A DNA stretch of 64,000 nt from the NCBI GenBank assembly GCA_007134025.1, contig SLLR01000030.1, forward strand, positions 17,157 to 81,156, read 5' to 3'. Positions within the stretch are counted from its first letter, which is position 1, and each line of letters begins with the position of its first letter. Shown here piece by piece: positions 20,381 to 29,990 of this stretch. Below the pieces are notes generated by a model. That model was not told the DNA's origin. It saw only the letters and a program-made list of their open reading frames with translations, and ran no database searches. Both the position numbers and the translations under genes were made by a program. The stretch comes from Desulfuromonadaceae bacterium. GTDB taxonomy: Bacteria; Desulfobacterota; Desulfuromonadia; Desulfuromonadales; Syntrophotaleaceae.

Positions 20381-20537
20381 CATCAACCGGTTTTCGGTGG
20401 TGTTCCTTGAAAATTTCCGTAGCGCTATGTTTTGCGAAAGCTTTGGAGTCTTGCCGTTCCAGCTGATAAGCTCTGCAAGTGGGGTCAGAAAAGGCCTGAG
20501 ACCTTTGAGAAAAAAATTAAACAGCCGAACAAAGGAC

Positions 20538-20567
20538 TTGACAGGTCCGGGGCCACTTTGGTAGAAA
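20538..20567 (+). promoter_or_regulatory. Promoter for tRNA-Val
   Basis: Perfect TTGACA at 20538-20543, an 18-base spacer and TAGAAA at 20562-20567, ending 20 bases before the tRNA. Confidence 0.65.
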
Positions 20568-20587
20568 TTGCCTCGTTGTTGGTATGC

Positions 20588-20662
<75 letters not shown>

Positions 20663-20691
20663 GCAGCCGCAAGTGACGACTCGCACCAGAT

Positions 20692-20715
20692 GAGGCATCT
20701 CCGGATGCCTCTTTT
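20692..20715 (+). terminator. Intrinsic terminator between tRNA-Val and thrS
   Basis: GAGGCATC (20692-20699) pairs perfectly with GATGCCTC (20704-20711) around a TCCG loop, followed by TTTT. It ends the tRNA transcript 23 bases before the thrS start; some readthrough into thrS is possible because no other promoter is obvious in between. Confidence 0.85.
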
Positions 20716-20737
20716 CATTAGTGGGAAGGGCATTATC

Positions 20738-22648
20738 ATGCTGCGCATTACATTGCCGGACGGTTCCAGCAGAGAGATCCCCGAGGGAAGTTCCCTGAAG
20801 GATGTGGCTGTGGATATCGGCTCCCGATTGGCAAAGCAGGCGGTAGCAGGAAAGATCAACGGCAGACCGGTCGATCTGTCGGCCGCGGTGGCGGACGGTG
20901 ATCGAATCGAAATCATTACTTTGACCAGCGATGCCGGTCTGGAGGTTTATCGTCATACCGCCGCACACCTCATGGCCCACGCCGTAAAGGATCTGTTCGG
21001 TGAAGCCATTCAGGTAACCATCGGGCCTTCCATTGAAAACGGCTTTTATTACGACTTTTATTCCCCGGAGCATACATTTTCCCCTGAAGATTTTGAACGC
21101 ATCGAGCAGCGCATGCAGGAGTTGGTCGATGCCGACTTGCCGATTGCACGGGAAGAAATCCGGCGGGAACAGGCCATTGACCTGTTTCGCAGTCTGGGCG
21201 AGGACTACAAGGTTCAGCTTATCGAGGAACTGTCCGAGCCGGTGGTGTCCCTTTATCGTCAGGGAGACTTCGTCGATCTATGTCGTGGGCCCCATTTGCC
21301 TCGCACCGGTCTGATCAAGGCTTTCAAGCTGACCAGCGTGGCCGGTGCCTATTGGCGTGGCGATGAAAAAAACGCCATGCTGCAGCGCATTTATGCCACG
21401 GCATTTCCCGACAACAAGCAGCTTCGCACCCATCTGGCACGAATTGAAGAGGCCCGCAAGCGGGACCATCGCCGGATCGGCAGGGAGCTCGATCTCTTTT
21501 CTTTCAATGAAGAGGCCGGGGCTGGTTTGGTGATCTGGCATCCTCGGGGCGCCCTGCTGCGTACTTTACTCGAAGATTTCGAGCGGCGGGAGCATCTTCG
21601 GCGAGGTTACGACCTTGTTCTTGGACCGCAGATTCTTAAAACCGAGCTTTGGCAGACTTCCGGTCATTATGACAACTACCGTGAAAACATGTACTTCACG
21701 GAAGTGGACGGTCAGGGTTACGGTATCAAACCCATGAACTGCCTTTCGCATATGCTGATTTACAAGTCGCATATGCGTTCCTATCGGGATCTTCCTCTGC
21801 GTTATTTCGAACTGGGGACGGTTCATCGTCATGAAAAATCCGGCGTGTTGCACGGTTTGTTGCGTGTCCGTGGATTTACTCAGGACGACGCTCATATACT
21901 TTGTACTCCGGAACAATTGGACGGAGAGATCAAGGGTGTCCTGGCTTTTGTTCAGGATGTCATGGGAATTTTTGGATTCGAGTACGAAGTGGAAATTTCG
22001 ACCCGGCCGGACAAATCCATCGGCAGCGATCGGGATTGGGAACTGGCGACTACCGCTTTGTTGGGTGCCCTTAAAGATTCAGGTCTCAGCTTTAAAATCA
22101 ACGAAGGCGACGGCGCTTTTTATGGTCCCAAGATCGACATCAAGCTCAAGGACGCTCTTGACAGGAAGTGGCAGTGTGCTACAATCCAGTGCGATTTTAC
22201 CCTGCCGGAGCGATTCGATCTCAACTATATCGGTGCTGACGGCGAAAAGCACCGACCCGTCATACTCCACCGTGTCATCCTTGGCGCCATCGAACGGTTT
22301 ATTGGGGTTTTGATAGAGCATTACGCCGGAAACTTTCCTCTGTGGATTTCTCCGGTTCAGGCGAAGATCGTGAATGTCACCGACAACCAGGCAGACTATG
22401 CCGAACAGGTGTTTCGTCATTTACGGGATGCCGGCGTGAGGGTTGAGAAGGATCTCCGCAACGAAAAGCTGGGCTTCAAAATTCGCGAAGCGCAGATGGC
22501 GAAGATTCCATATATGTTGGTTGTGGGTGATAATGAAATGCAATCCGGGACCGTTGCACCACGCTATCGCAACGGCAAGAATCTTGACCCCATGTCGGTT
22601 GCCGACTTTGTCCGGCACGTTCAGGACGAGTGCAGTCGATACCATTAG
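20738..22648 (+). CDS. thrS: Threonyl-tRNA synthetase
   Basis: Class II synthetase, 636 residues from ATG at 20738 ([17 protein letters not shown]). It has the TGS domain (1-62), the second additional/editing domain with [12 protein letters not shown] (HxxxH zinc motif), the catalytic core ([25 protein letters not shown] split over motif 2), and a C-terminal anticodon-binding domain. An in-frame ATG at 20690 lies before the upstream terminator and adds 16 residues unlike ThrS. First gene of thrS-infC-rpmI-rplT. Confidence 0.96.
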   Translation: MLRITLPDGSSREIPEGSSLKDVAVDIGSRLAKQAVAGKINGRPVDLSAAVADGDRIEIITLTSDAGLEVYRHTAAHLMAHAVKDLFGEAIQVTIGPSIENGFYYDFYSPEHTFSPEDFERIEQRMQELVDADLPIAREEIRREQAIDLFRSLGEDYKVQLIEELSEPVVSLYRQGDFVDLCRGPHLPRTGLIKAFKLTSVAGAYWRGDEKNAMLQRIYATAFPDNKQLRTHLARIEEARKRDHRRIGRELDLFSFNEEAGAGLVIWHPRGALLRTLLEDFERREHLRRGYDLVLGPQILKTELWQTSGHYDNYRENMYFTEVDGQGYGIKPMNCLSHMLIYKSHMRSYRDLPLRYFELGTVHRHEKSGVLHGLLRVRGFTQDDAHILCTPEQLDGEIKGVLAFVQDVMGIFGFEYEVEISTRPDKSIGSDRDWELATTALLGALKDSGLSFKINEGDGAFYGPKIDIKLKDALDRKWQCATIQCDFTLPERFDLNYIGADGEKHRPVILHRVILGAIERFIGVLIEHYAGNFPLWISPVQAKIVNVTDNQADYAEQVFRHLRDAGVRVEKDLRNEKLGFKIREAQMAKIPYMLVVGDNEMQSGTVAPRYRNGKNLDPMSVADFVRHVQDECSRYH

Positions 22649-22659
22649 GAGGTGTCACC

Positions 22660-23172
22660 ATAGCTAAGCAAGAGACACGCATAAACAGTGATATCCGTGC
22701 CAGACAGGTTCGGGTGGTGGATGACGAAGGCGAGTTGCTCGGTATTCTGGCCGTGCCCGAAGCTCTGGCGATTGCGGCAGAGCGCGGCCTCGATCTCGTG
22801 GAGGTATCTCCCAATGCCGATCCTCCGGTCTGCCGGGTCATGGACTATGGCAAGTATAAATACCAGGCCAGCAAGAGGGCTGCGGAGGCCAAAAAGAAAT
22901 CGGCCAAGGTTGAGGTCAAGGAAGTAAAGATGCGCCCCAAGACCGAGGAGCACGACTTCCAGGTCAAACTGCGCAATGCCCGACGCTTTCTGGAGTCTGG
23001 AAACCGCGTCAAGGTGACCGTAATGTTTCGCGGCAGAGAGGTGACCCATCCCGAGTTCGGCCGCAGCTTGATGGATAAACTTGCCGTTCAGGTTGCCGAT
23101 ATTGCGCAGGTGGAAATGGCGCCGCGTATGGCCGGTCGTTTTATGACAATGGTTGTGGCACCCAAAAAATAG
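22660..23172 (+). CDS. infC: Translation initiation factor IF-3 with a non-canonical ATA start
   Basis: 170 residues: INSDIRARQVRVVDDEGELLG at the N-terminus, the linker DYGKYKYQASKRAAEAKKKS and the C-terminal 30S-binding domain ending RFMTMVVAPKK. No ATG, GTG or TTG exists in frame at the expected start; the codon is ATA (22660-22662), five bases after AGGAGGTG (22647-22654), giving ATA-GCT-AAG-CAA. IF-3 genes elsewhere start with AUU or another rare codon so that IF-3 represses its own translation; an ATA start fits that logic. The next upstream candidate is GTG at 22630, inside thrS. Confidence 0.92.
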   Translation: MAKQETRINSDIRARQVRVVDDEGELLGILAVPEALAIAAERGLDLVEVSPNADPPVCRVMDYGKYKYQASKRAAEAKKKSAKVEVKEVKMRPKTEEHDFQVKLRNARRFLESGNRVKVTVMFRGREVTHPEFGRSLMDKLAVQVADIAQVEMAPRMAGRFMTMVVAPKK

Positions 23173-23199
23173 ATCATCAAAGAACAAGGAGATAAGCAG

Positions 23200-23397
23200 A
23201 TGCCCAAGATGAAAACCAACCGCGGTGCCGCCAAACGCTTCCGGAAGACCGGCACCGGCAAGATTCGACGCAACAAGGCTTTTACCAGTCACATACTGAC
23301 CAAAAAATCGACCAAGCGTAAGCGGGATTTGCGCCGTGCTACGCTGGTTTCCAAAGCGGATGCCGGCAATATCGCCCAGCTTATTCCTTACAAGTAA
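23200..23397 (+). CDS. rpmI: 50S ribosomal protein L35
   Basis: 65 residues, very basic: [20 protein letters not shown], then [16 protein letters not shown]. Normal length. It sits 27 bases after infC with AAGGAG before the ATG. Confidence 0.97.
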   Translation: MPKMKTNRGAAKRFRKTGTGKIRRNKAFTSHILTKKSTKRKRDLRRATLVSKADAGNIAQLIPYK

Positions 23398-23507
23398 CTG
23401 GTTGTTTTGAAGCACCCGTTTCAAGACCGTGAACTGAGGGGACAGGTCTCCTCCTTCAGATCCGGCAGCGGCTGAGCCGCCTATTTCGCACATCGAAGGA
23501 GTTACTG

Positions 23508-23864
23508 ATGCCAAGAGTCAAAAGAGGTTTTAAAGCGAGACGCAGGAGAAACAAGGTTCTTAAACTGGCCAAGGGATACCGGGGAGCCAGGGGAAAGCTG
23601 TTCCGCAGTGCTACTGAGGCCGTTGATCGCGGTCTGAAGTACGCTTTTCGCGACCGCAAGGTCAAGAAGCGGGATTTTCGTGCTTTGTGGATTTCGCGTA
23701 TCAACGCAGCCGCCCGTGAAAACGGCCTGTCCTACAGTCGTCTGGTGCATGGCCTGAAACAGGCGCAGATCGGGCTGGACCGCAAGGTGCTGGCGCAGCT
23801 TGCTGTTGCCGATCCGGCCGGGTTTTCAGCAGTTGTCGATAAAGCCAAGGCCCGGATGCAGTAA
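23508..23864 (+). CDS. rplT: 50S ribosomal protein L20
   Basis: 118 residues: [20 protein letters not shown], then [30 protein letters not shown]. Normal length. L20 is known to repress its own operon by binding leader RNA in several bacteria; the 110-base gap before it holds a small hairpin (GCGGC/GCCGC at 23468-23480) but no pseudoknot I can prove. Last gene of thrS-infC-rpmI-rplT. Confidence 0.97.
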   Translation: MPRVKRGFKARRRRNKVLKLAKGYRGARGKLFRSATEAVDRGLKYAFRDRKVKKRDFRALWISRINAAARENGLSYSRLVHGLKQAQIGLDRKVLAQLAVADPAGFSAVVDKAKARMQ

Positions 23865-23870
23865 ATACTG

Positions 23871-23909
23871 AAAAAAAGAGATGGGGCCGGCCTCATCTCT
23901 TTTTTTTTG
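23871..23909 (+). terminator. Intrinsic terminator after rplT
   Basis: An A-rich arm ending in AGAGATG pairs with CATCTCTTTTTTTT around a GC-rich centre (GGGCCGGCC). The stem is long and followed by eight or more Ts. It lies between rplT and pheS, whose ATG is at 23971. Confidence 0.85.
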
Positions 23910-23970
23910 CTTCAATTTCGGAAGCCTCAGGGCTTCCTTTCCTTTTTCAGACTTCGACAAAGGGATCGCT

Positions 23971-24987
23971 ATGAGGGAGCAACTCGCAGAATTATTGGAG
24001 CAGGGCCGCTCCGCCTTGATGGCCGCTGATACGGCAGATGCACTGCAACAGGCTCGGGTGGCCTTGCTGGGCAAAAAGGGTTCCATGACCGGCATCATGA
24101 AAGGGATGGGCCGCATGACGGCGGAAGAAAGGCCCGTTATCGGTGCCTTGGCCAACAAGATCAAAGTGGAACTGGAGGCCCTTTTTGAAGAACGGGCCGC
24201 AATCGTACAACAGCAGGAGATGCAGCAGCGACTGGCCAGTGAGCGTATCGACGTTACCTTGCCCGGCCGAACTCACGCTCGAGGTTCCAAGCATCCCGTT
24301 ACCTTGGTCACGGAAGAGATCTGCGACATATTCGCCTCCCTGGGGTTCGGAGTCGAAGAAGGGCCGGAGGTGGAACAGGACTTCTATAATTTTGAAGCCC
24401 TCAACATGCCCAAAGACCATCCCGCCCGGGACATGCAGGACACCTTCTATATCAACGATGACGTTGTGCTGCGCACTCATACCTCGCCGGTACAGATTCG
24501 TGCCATGCTCAAACACGCCCCGCCGGTGCGGGTTATTGCGCCGGGAACGGTTTACCGACGGGATTCGGATATCACCCACACCCCCATGTTTCACCAGATC
24601 GAGGGTTTTCTGGTCGACCGTCACATTACCTTTGGCGACCTCAAGGGCGTATTGACGACCTTTATTACTCAGTTCTTCGGCAAAAATGTGGGCGTACGTT
24701 TTCGGCCCTCGTTCTTTCCGTTTACCGAGCCGAGCGCCGAAGTGGACATTCAGTGCGTGATTTGTGGTGGTAGTGGTTGCCGGGTGTGTAAGAAGTCGGG
24801 CTGGTTGGAGATTCTCGGTAGCGGCATGATCGACCCGGAAGTCTTCAAGTCCGTGAACTATGATTCGGAAAAATACAGCGGTTTTGCTTTTGGCATGGGG
24901 ATAGAGCGTATCGCCATGCTCAAATACGGCGTCAATGACCTGCGGCTTTTCTTTGAAAACGACGTGCGTTTTTTGCAGCAGTTTTGA
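23971..24987 (+). CDS. pheS: Phenylalanyl-tRNA synthetase alpha subunit
   Basis: Class II catalytic subunit, 338 residues from ATG at 23971 ([20 protein letters not shown]). It has the N-terminal coiled coil (1-90), motif 1/2 region ([20 protein letters not shown], then [32 protein letters not shown]) and motif 3 near the end ([17 protein letters not shown]). The longer open frame from 23881 runs through the terminator and is rejected. Followed by pheT after 63 bases. Confidence 0.96.
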   Translation: MREQLAELLEQGRSALMAADTADALQQARVALLGKKGSMTGIMKGMGRMTAEERPVIGALANKIKVELEALFEERAAIVQQQEMQQRLASERIDVTLPGRTHARGSKHPVTLVTEEICDIFASLGFGVEEGPEVEQDFYNFEALNMPKDHPARDMQDTFYINDDVVLRTHTSPVQIRAMLKHAPPVRVIAPGTVYRRDSDITHTPMFHQIEGFLVDRHITFGDLKGVLTTFITQFFGKNVGVRFRPSFFPFTEPSAEVDIQCVICGGSGCRVCKKSGWLEILGSGMIDPEVFKSVNYDSEKYSGFAFGMGIERIAMLKYGVNDLRLFFENDVRFLQQF

Positions 24988-25050
24988 CAGCCTGGCGCTT
25001 TTTAAAACTGTCGATGCCGAACGGCTGTTGCCCGCAAAGGATTTCAAGAG

Positions 25051-27456
25051 ATGATAGTATCGTATAACTGGTTGAAAGAATTCGTTGATTTCGATCTGAC
25101 TGCCGAAGAACTGTCCCATCGGCTCACCATGGCGGGTCTGGAAGTCGATGCCCTCGAATTGCTTGGGTCCGAAATGGACTCAGTCATTGTCGGCCGTCTC
25201 GACTCTGTAAAACCGCATCCCGATGCTGATCGTCTGACGGTGTGTCAGGTTGTTACCGGTGACGAAACCGTTCCCGTTGTTTGCGGCGCGACAAATCACA
25301 AAGCCGGTGATCTGGTGGCTTTGGCGCAGGTCGGCACTCGGTTGCCGGGTGACTTCAAAATCAAGAAAAGCAAAATTCGCGGGCAGGTTTCCATGGGCAT
25401 GCTCTGCTCAAAAACGGAGCTTGGTCTGGCGGAAGCGTCCGAAGGCATTCTGATTCTGCCGCCGAACTCCCCTCTGGGTAAGCCGGTTTTTGACGTACTG
25501 GGGTTGAAAGATGCTCGTCTTGAAATTGGCCTGACTCCCAACCGTCCCGACTGTCTCAGTTTGGTGGGTGTTGCCCGGGAAGTGGCCGCCATGGTCAATC
25601 GTTCCTTGGCCCTGCAGCACAGGGTTCCCGAAGAAAGGGGCGAGCCCTGTAGCGACAGTGTCTCTATCGCCATTGAAGATCAGGATCTTTGCCCCCGCTA
25701 CGGGGCACGACTGATTCGCGGAGTGACGATTGGTCCGTCTCCGGAATGGATGGTGAAAAAGCTCGAAGCCATCGGCCTGCGATCCATCAACAATGTCGTC
25801 GATGTCACCAACCTGGTTCTGATGGAGTTGGGACATCCTCTGCACGCCTTTGACTACGATCATATGCGCGGAGGTCGCGTAGTCATTAAGCGGGCCGGGG
25901 AAGGGGAAACCTTCACGACCCTCGACGGGCAGGTACGCGTCCTGCGTTCGGAAGATCTGGTGATCTGTGATGGCGAAGGACCGGTGGCGCTTGCGGGAAT
26001 CATGGGTGGAGAGAACTCGGAAGTGGGTCCCGGAACCTGCCAGGTGCTTCTGGAAAGTGCCTATTTCAACCCCGCCACGGTTCGTCGTACCAGCAAGCGT
26101 CTCGGCATGCACACGGAAGCCTCTCACCGCTTTGAGCGAGGCGCCGATGTGAATATGGTGCCCATCGCTTTGGACAGAGCGGCGGCCCTGATCATGGAAG
26201 TGGCCGGCGGCACTGTAGCTCAGGGCATGATCGATTGCTATCCTCAGCCTCTTGTGGAGCGACGCATCGTGCTCAAGCTTTCCCGGGTCAACGGGGTTCT
26301 GGGGCTGAACCTGAACGCAAATGAGGTTCGGTCACTTTTGCAATCCATCGGCCTCGGCGTGCAACAGGGAGAGCAGAGCGAAACTGTTTCAGTCCTGATT
26401 CCGACATTCCGCCCTGATCTTGAACGGGAAATTGATCTGATCGAGGAAGTGGCCCGGTTGCACGGCTACGACAAAATTCCCGTGACCATGCCCACCAGCC
26501 AGATGATCTGCCATCGACCCGAGCCTGCCCAACGCTATGCACGGCAGATTCGTAACACCATGGTTGGCGGGGGCTTTTCAGAAATCGTCAACTATTCTTT
26601 CATTGCTTCCGAGTGGGATCGCCTGCTTTTGGATGCCGATGATCAACGTCGCCACACGGTTCGCATTCTTAATCCACTGACCGAAGAGCAATCCGTCATG
26701 CGCAGCAGCCTGGTACCGAGCATGCTGGAGACTGTCGCCCGCAACCGGGCTTATCGGTCTACGGATCTTCGCCTTTTTGAATTGCGCCCGGTATTTCAGC
26801 CACAGGACGGCGAGCTGCTGCCTCATGAAAGCCTGCGGCTTTGTGCCGCCATCAGCGGTCGTCGCGAGCCTCTCTGTTGGGCCCGGGCCGAGGAATTCGT
26901 CGATTTCTATGATTTGAAGGGCCAACTGGAACGTCTGTTCGCGGGTCTTCAATTGACGAAGGTTTCTTGGGAGGCACGGCACAGTGACAGCTTTTATCAC
27001 CCCGGCAAATCCTGTACGGTAGGTTTGGCGTCGGGCTCTGTCGGAACCCTTGGCGAGGTTCATCCGCAGGTTTTAAAAAACTTTTCCATTGACCAACCGG
27101 TCTTTATCATGGATCTTGATCTGAGCGCCGTTTTTGCGGAGGCAGGTGTCGGTCGGCCTTTTCAGGCGATTTCCCGGTTCCCGGATATTTGCCGTGACAG
27201 CGCCCTGCTGGTTGATGAAGAGGTCGATGCGGGCCGAGTATTCTCCGTTATCGAAGAGGTGCGGGGGGCCACGGTCGAGGATTTCACCCTCTTTGATCTT
27301 TACCGCGGCGCGGGTATTCCGCAGGGTAAAAAAAGCCTGGCCATTCGGGTTCGCTACCGCAGCGCCGAAAAGACCCTGACCGATGAAGAAATTTCGGCGG
27401 CTCATGAACGTATCATCGCGGCCCTTAGAAAACGGGTTGGGGCGGAGATCCGCTGA
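25051..27456 (+). CDS. pheT: Phenylalanyl-tRNA synthetase beta subunit
   Basis: 801 residues. Domain order seen: tRNA-binding OB domain (about 40-150, VVCGATNHKAGDLVALAQVG), B3/B4 editing domain (about 210-385, INNVVDVTNLVLMELGHPLHAFD), B5 domain (about 405-475), the inactive core-like region, and a C-terminal FDX-ACB anticodon-binding domain (about 708-801, FQAISRFPDICRDSALLVD). Forms the alpha2-beta2 enzyme with pheS. Confidence 0.96.
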   Translation: MIVSYNWLKEFVDFDLTAEELSHRLTMAGLEVDALELLGSEMDSVIVGRLDSVKPHPDADRLTVCQVVTGDETVPVVCGATNHKAGDLVALAQVGTRLPGDFKIKKSKIRGQVSMGMLCSKTELGLAEASEGILILPPNSPLGKPVFDVLGLKDARLEIGLTPNRPDCLSLVGVAREVAAMVNRSLALQHRVPEERGEPCSDSVSIAIEDQDLCPRYGARLIRGVTIGPSPEWMVKKLEAIGLRSINNVVDVTNLVLMELGHPLHAFDYDHMRGGRVVIKRAGEGETFTTLDGQVRVLRSEDLVICDGEGPVALAGIMGGENSEVGPGTCQVLLESAYFNPATVRRTSKRLGMHTEASHRFERGADVNMVPIALDRAAALIMEVAGGTVAQGMIDCYPQPLVERRIVLKLSRVNGVLGLNLNANEVRSLLQSIGLGVQQGEQSETVSVLIPTFRPDLEREIDLIEEVARLHGYDKIPVTMPTSQMICHRPEPAQRYARQIRNTMVGGGFSEIVNYSFIASEWDRLLLDADDQRRHTVRILNPLTEEQSVMRSSLVPSMLETVARNRAYRSTDLRLFELRPVFQPQDGELLPHESLRLCAAISGRREPLCWARAEEFVDFYDLKGQLERLFAGLQLTKVSWEARHSDSFYHPGKSCTVGLASGSVGTLGEVHPQVLKNFSIDQPVFIMDLDLSAVFAEAGVGRPFQAISRFPDICRDSALLVDEEVDAGRVFSVIEEVRGATVEDFTLFDLYRGAGIPQGKKSLAIRVRYRSAEKTLTDEEISAAHERIIAALRKRVGAEIR

Positions 27457-27464
27457 AAAAAGCT

Positions 27465-27493
27465 TTGATCGCGACAAGTTCCTATGATATAAC
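27465..27493 (+). promoter_or_regulatory. Putative promoter for ihfA
   Basis: TTGATC at 27465-27470, 17 bases, TATAAC at 27488-27493. It lies just after the pheT stop and 46 bases before the ihfA ATG, so ihfA may be transcribed separately from pheT. Confidence 0.5.
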
Positions 27494-27538
27494 CTGTTGA
27501 TGTTCATGGACTTACGTTATCGGAAGGGGGGCGAATCT

Positions 27539-27820
27539 ATGACTAAGGCGGACCTCGTGGAACGCGTCTATCTCAAAACCGGCTTTTCAAAAAAGGAGTC
27601 CGCTCAAATTGTAGAGACGGTCTTTGATTTGATGAAGTCGACACTGGAAAACGGTGAAAAGATCAAGCTGGCCGGTTTCGGTAACTTCGTGGTTAAAAAC
27701 AAGGCCACGCGAAAGGGACGCAATCCGCAAACCGGTGAGGAGATTCAAATATCGTCCCGCAAGATTTTAACGTTCAAGCCCAGCCAGGTCCTCAAATCCG
27801 TCATCAACGGCGAGGATTAA
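27539..27820 (+). CDS. ihfA: Integration host factor alpha subunit
   Basis: DNA-bending nucleoid protein, 93 residues from ATG at 27539 ([20 protein letters not shown]). The family body is clear: [29 protein letters not shown] holds the DNA-intercalating beta-arm with the conserved GRNPxTGEEI signature. pheT-ihfA-merR is the common proteobacterial order. The first 14 codons of the open frame before this ATG are not part of the family. Confidence 0.93.
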   Translation: MTKADLVERVYLKTGFSKKESAQIVETVFDLMKSTLENGEKIKLAGFGNFVVKNKATRKGRNPQTGEEIQISSRKILTFKPSQVLKSVINGED

Positions 27821-27848
27821 TCTGGCAGGGCGATCGGGCCGGTTGATC

Positions 27849-28205
27849 ATGGACGCTCCCATTCCCGATAAGTTGTATTTTAAAATCGGCGAAGTCGTTG
27901 CTCTGACCGGCGTTAAGGCGCATGTGTTGCGTTATTGGGAGTCGGAATTTGGTTCCGATTTCCGGCCTCAGAAGAGTCGGGGTCGGCAACGCCTTTATCG
28001 TAAGCAGGACATCGAGCTCGCTCTGCGCCTTAAGAGTCTTCTCCACGAACAGGGATACACCATTGCCGGTGCGAAGAAGTTGCTGCGAAGCTGTGTGACT
28101 GAAAAGACAGGAGCCGATTCGGGAACGGATGCCGGATCAGCCCTTCGTTTGTTGAATGAGCTGAGAAACGACCTGGTTCGCCTTCGCAAAACCCTGGAGC
28201 GCTAG
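27849..28205 (+). CDS. MerR-family transcriptional regulator
   Basis: 118 residues. An N-terminal winged-helix ([26 protein letters not shown], then [17 protein letters not shown]) is typical of MerR-type proteins, followed by a short helical tail ([19 protein letters not shown]) without the Cys or effector domain of metal sensors. It follows ihfA by 28 bases, the usual companion of ihfA in this group. ATG at 27849 and TTG at 27843 are both possible starts. The target is unknown. Confidence 0.85.
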   Translation: MDAPIPDKLYFKIGEVVALTGVKAHVLRYWESEFGSDFRPQKSRGRQRLYRKQDIELALRLKSLLHEQGYTIAGAKKLLRSCVTEKTGADSGTDAGSALRLLNELRNDLVRLRKTLER

Positions 28206-28706
28206 ATTTGCAAGGCTCGGCTTCTTTTGGTTTGAGTTCCGTGTTGCAAGCTGTGGCCAAGGCACGCTCGGTCAGGATCGTTCGCATTTGTCATTTTTCA
28301 ACCCCGGACAATTTTTTCCCCCCAGCATGGTCCCCGATTCCGGGGATTTCTTCCTTTCTACATTCCTTCGACGCAGTCGATTTGCCTGAAACAGGCGATG
28401 CTTGACCAAGCCACTCGCGGTGGGGGTGTAACCACCATGCCCGGCTCAGCCCTTTCCCTGTCCATGACTTATTTGCTCGTTCATGGCCTGCCGCTGGAGT
28501 TCGTTTTCCGGCGTTTTGAGGAGTTGCTGGAAATGTCGCGAGAAGTTGCTTTTACAGTGATGTCATTTTTTGTTGTTGATGTCCTTGCTCTGTCGGCCTG
28601 ATTGGCAGCGTTGCAGGACCGGCAAGAGCCGGATTGATGGTTTAGCGGTATTTTCATGACTGCATTTGCTTTTATTGCTTAAGGAAGAACATAGAGGAAC
28701 GGGACT
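28206..28706. other. 500-base region without a supported gene, between merR and pcm
   Basis: I find no convincing gene on either strand; short open frames at 28208-28405 and 28398-28601 have no recognisable family and poor start signals. One perfect hairpin, TCCCCG/CGGGGA at 28331-28346 followed by TTTCTTCCTTT, could end the ihfA-merR transcript. A second stem GGTGG/CCACC lies near 28420-28437. In related genomes surE often sits about here; no surE trace is visible. Confidence 0.5.
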
Positions 28707-29363
28707 ATGGACTATGCAATTGCCCGCCGCATGATGGTCGAAAGGCAGATTGAGGCCAGAGGGATCAGGGACCCCCTGGTGATCGAAGCCATGAAGCGCG
28801 TACCCCGTCACCTTTTTGTCGAAAATGCCCTGTGGAGCCAGGCTTACGGGGATCATCCCTTGCCTATTGGGGAAAAACAGACCATTTCTCAGCCCTACAT
28901 GGTGGCCCTGATGACCCAGGCGCTCCAGCTTAGAGGTGGTGAAAAGGTCCTTGAAATCGGTACCGGATCGGGTTACCAGGCGGCCGTGCTGTCCCAGATC
29001 GCGTCCCGCGTTTACAGTGTCGAACGGATTGCTTCGCTGGCACGACGGGCTCGTCAGGTTCTCGACAGTATCGGTTGTCGCAATGTCAATATCAAGTTAA
29101 GCGACGGCACCGTCGGCTGGGAAGAGGAGGCCCCTTTTGACGGAATTGTCGTCACCGCCGGTTCCCCCGGGGTGCCTTCCCGATACCTTGCCCAACTGGC
29201 GCCAAACGGGCGTCTGGTCATTCCTGTCGGAGGTCGAGAGCATCAGGTTCTCAAAAGGATCATACGTCAGGGGGCGGATGACTTCAGGGAGGAAGACGTG
29301 GTTGACTGCCGCTTTGTCCCCCTTATCGGCAAGGAAGGATGGGACGAAGGGGAGGGTGTCTGA
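28707..29363 (+). CDS. pcm: Protein-L-isoaspartate O-methyltransferase
   Basis: SAM-dependent repair enzyme for isoaspartyl residues in aged proteins. 218 residues: [27 protein letters not shown], the substrate loop [16 protein letters not shown], and the SAM motif [16 protein letters not shown] at about 80-95. The stop overlaps the following start as TGATG. First gene of the pcm-yqaA-nlpD-rpoS run, a stationary-phase cluster conserved in proteobacteria. Confidence 0.95.
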   Translation: MDYAIARRMMVERQIEARGIRDPLVIEAMKRVPRHLFVENALWSQAYGDHPLPIGEKQTISQPYMVALMTQALQLRGGEKVLEIGTGSGYQAAVLSQIASRVYSVERIASLARRARQVLDSIGCRNVNIKLSDGTVGWEEEAPFDGIVVTAGSPGVPSRYLAQLAPNGRLVIPVGGREHQVLKRIIRQGADDFREEDVVDCRFVPLIGKEGWDEGEGV

Positions 29364-29956
29364 TGGTGTATCTGCGAGCCCTCTACGACTGGGTTTTGCG
29401 TTGGGCTCACACGCCCTACGGCGAGCCGGCTCTGCTGATGCTGGCTTTTGCCGAGTCATCTTTTTTCCCCTTGCCTCCGGATGTTTTGCTGCTGGCCCTG
29501 TGTCTCGCCCTGCCGACCCGCGCCTACCGATACGCCTTTTTGTGTACGGTCGGGTCCGTTTTCGGCGGGATTTTCGGCTACCTGATCGGTTACGGTTTCT
29601 GGACGTCGACAGCGGTTTACTTCTACAGGTACGTGCCCGGAGTCACACCGCAAGGTTTTGAACACATTCAGCAGCTCTTCGGCGCCTACGATTTCTGGGT
29701 TATCTTCACTGCCGGCTTTACCCCCATTCCATACAAGATATTCACCATAGGTGCGGGTGTTTTTGAAATCAACTTTCTGCTTTTTGTGCTGACATCCATC
29801 GTGAGCCGCGGATTAAGGTTTTTTCTGCTGGCCGGCCTGATATATACTTGCGGAAACAAAGTAAAGGTGATCATTGACAAATACTTCAATCTCCTTACCA
29901 TGGCTTTTGTCATTCTGCTGTTGGGAGGGTTTCTTCTCTTTGCCCGCTTGCGCTAA
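29363..29956 (+). CDS. DedA/YqaA-type membrane protein
   Basis: 197 residues with about five hydrophobic segments; the SNARE-associated/DedA signature is seen in FAESSFFPLPPDVLLLALCL, GSVFGGIFGYLIGYGFW and the F-TAGFTPIPYKIFTIGAGV stretch. YqaA-like members of this superfamily are inner-membrane proteins; DedA relatives handle lipid-carrier flipping, but the role of this branch is not settled. ATG at 29363 overlaps the pcm stop (TGATG) and has GGAGGG upstream, so it is coupled to pcm. Confidence 0.85.
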   Translation: MVYLRALYDWVLRWAHTPYGEPALLMLAFAESSFFPLPPDVLLLALCLALPTRAYRYAFLCTVGSVFGGIFGYLIGYGFWTSTAVYFYRYVPGVTPQGFEHIQQLFGAYDFWVIFTAGFTPIPYKIFTIGAGVFEINFLLFVLTSIVSRGLRFFLLAGLIYTCGNKVKVIIDKYFNLLTMAFVILLLGGFLLFARLR

Positions 29957-29990
29957 AACCTGAAGCACGGTTATAGAAGGATGAGGTTTG

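Noticed and set aside
22630..22660. GTG at 22630 as infC start
   Set aside because: Inside thrS, before the SD AGGAGGTG, and adds residues not found in IF-3.
28380..28460. c-di-GMP (GEMM) riboswitch in the merR-pcm gap
   Set aside because: Some G-rich hairpins but the conserved GEMM core bases are not there.
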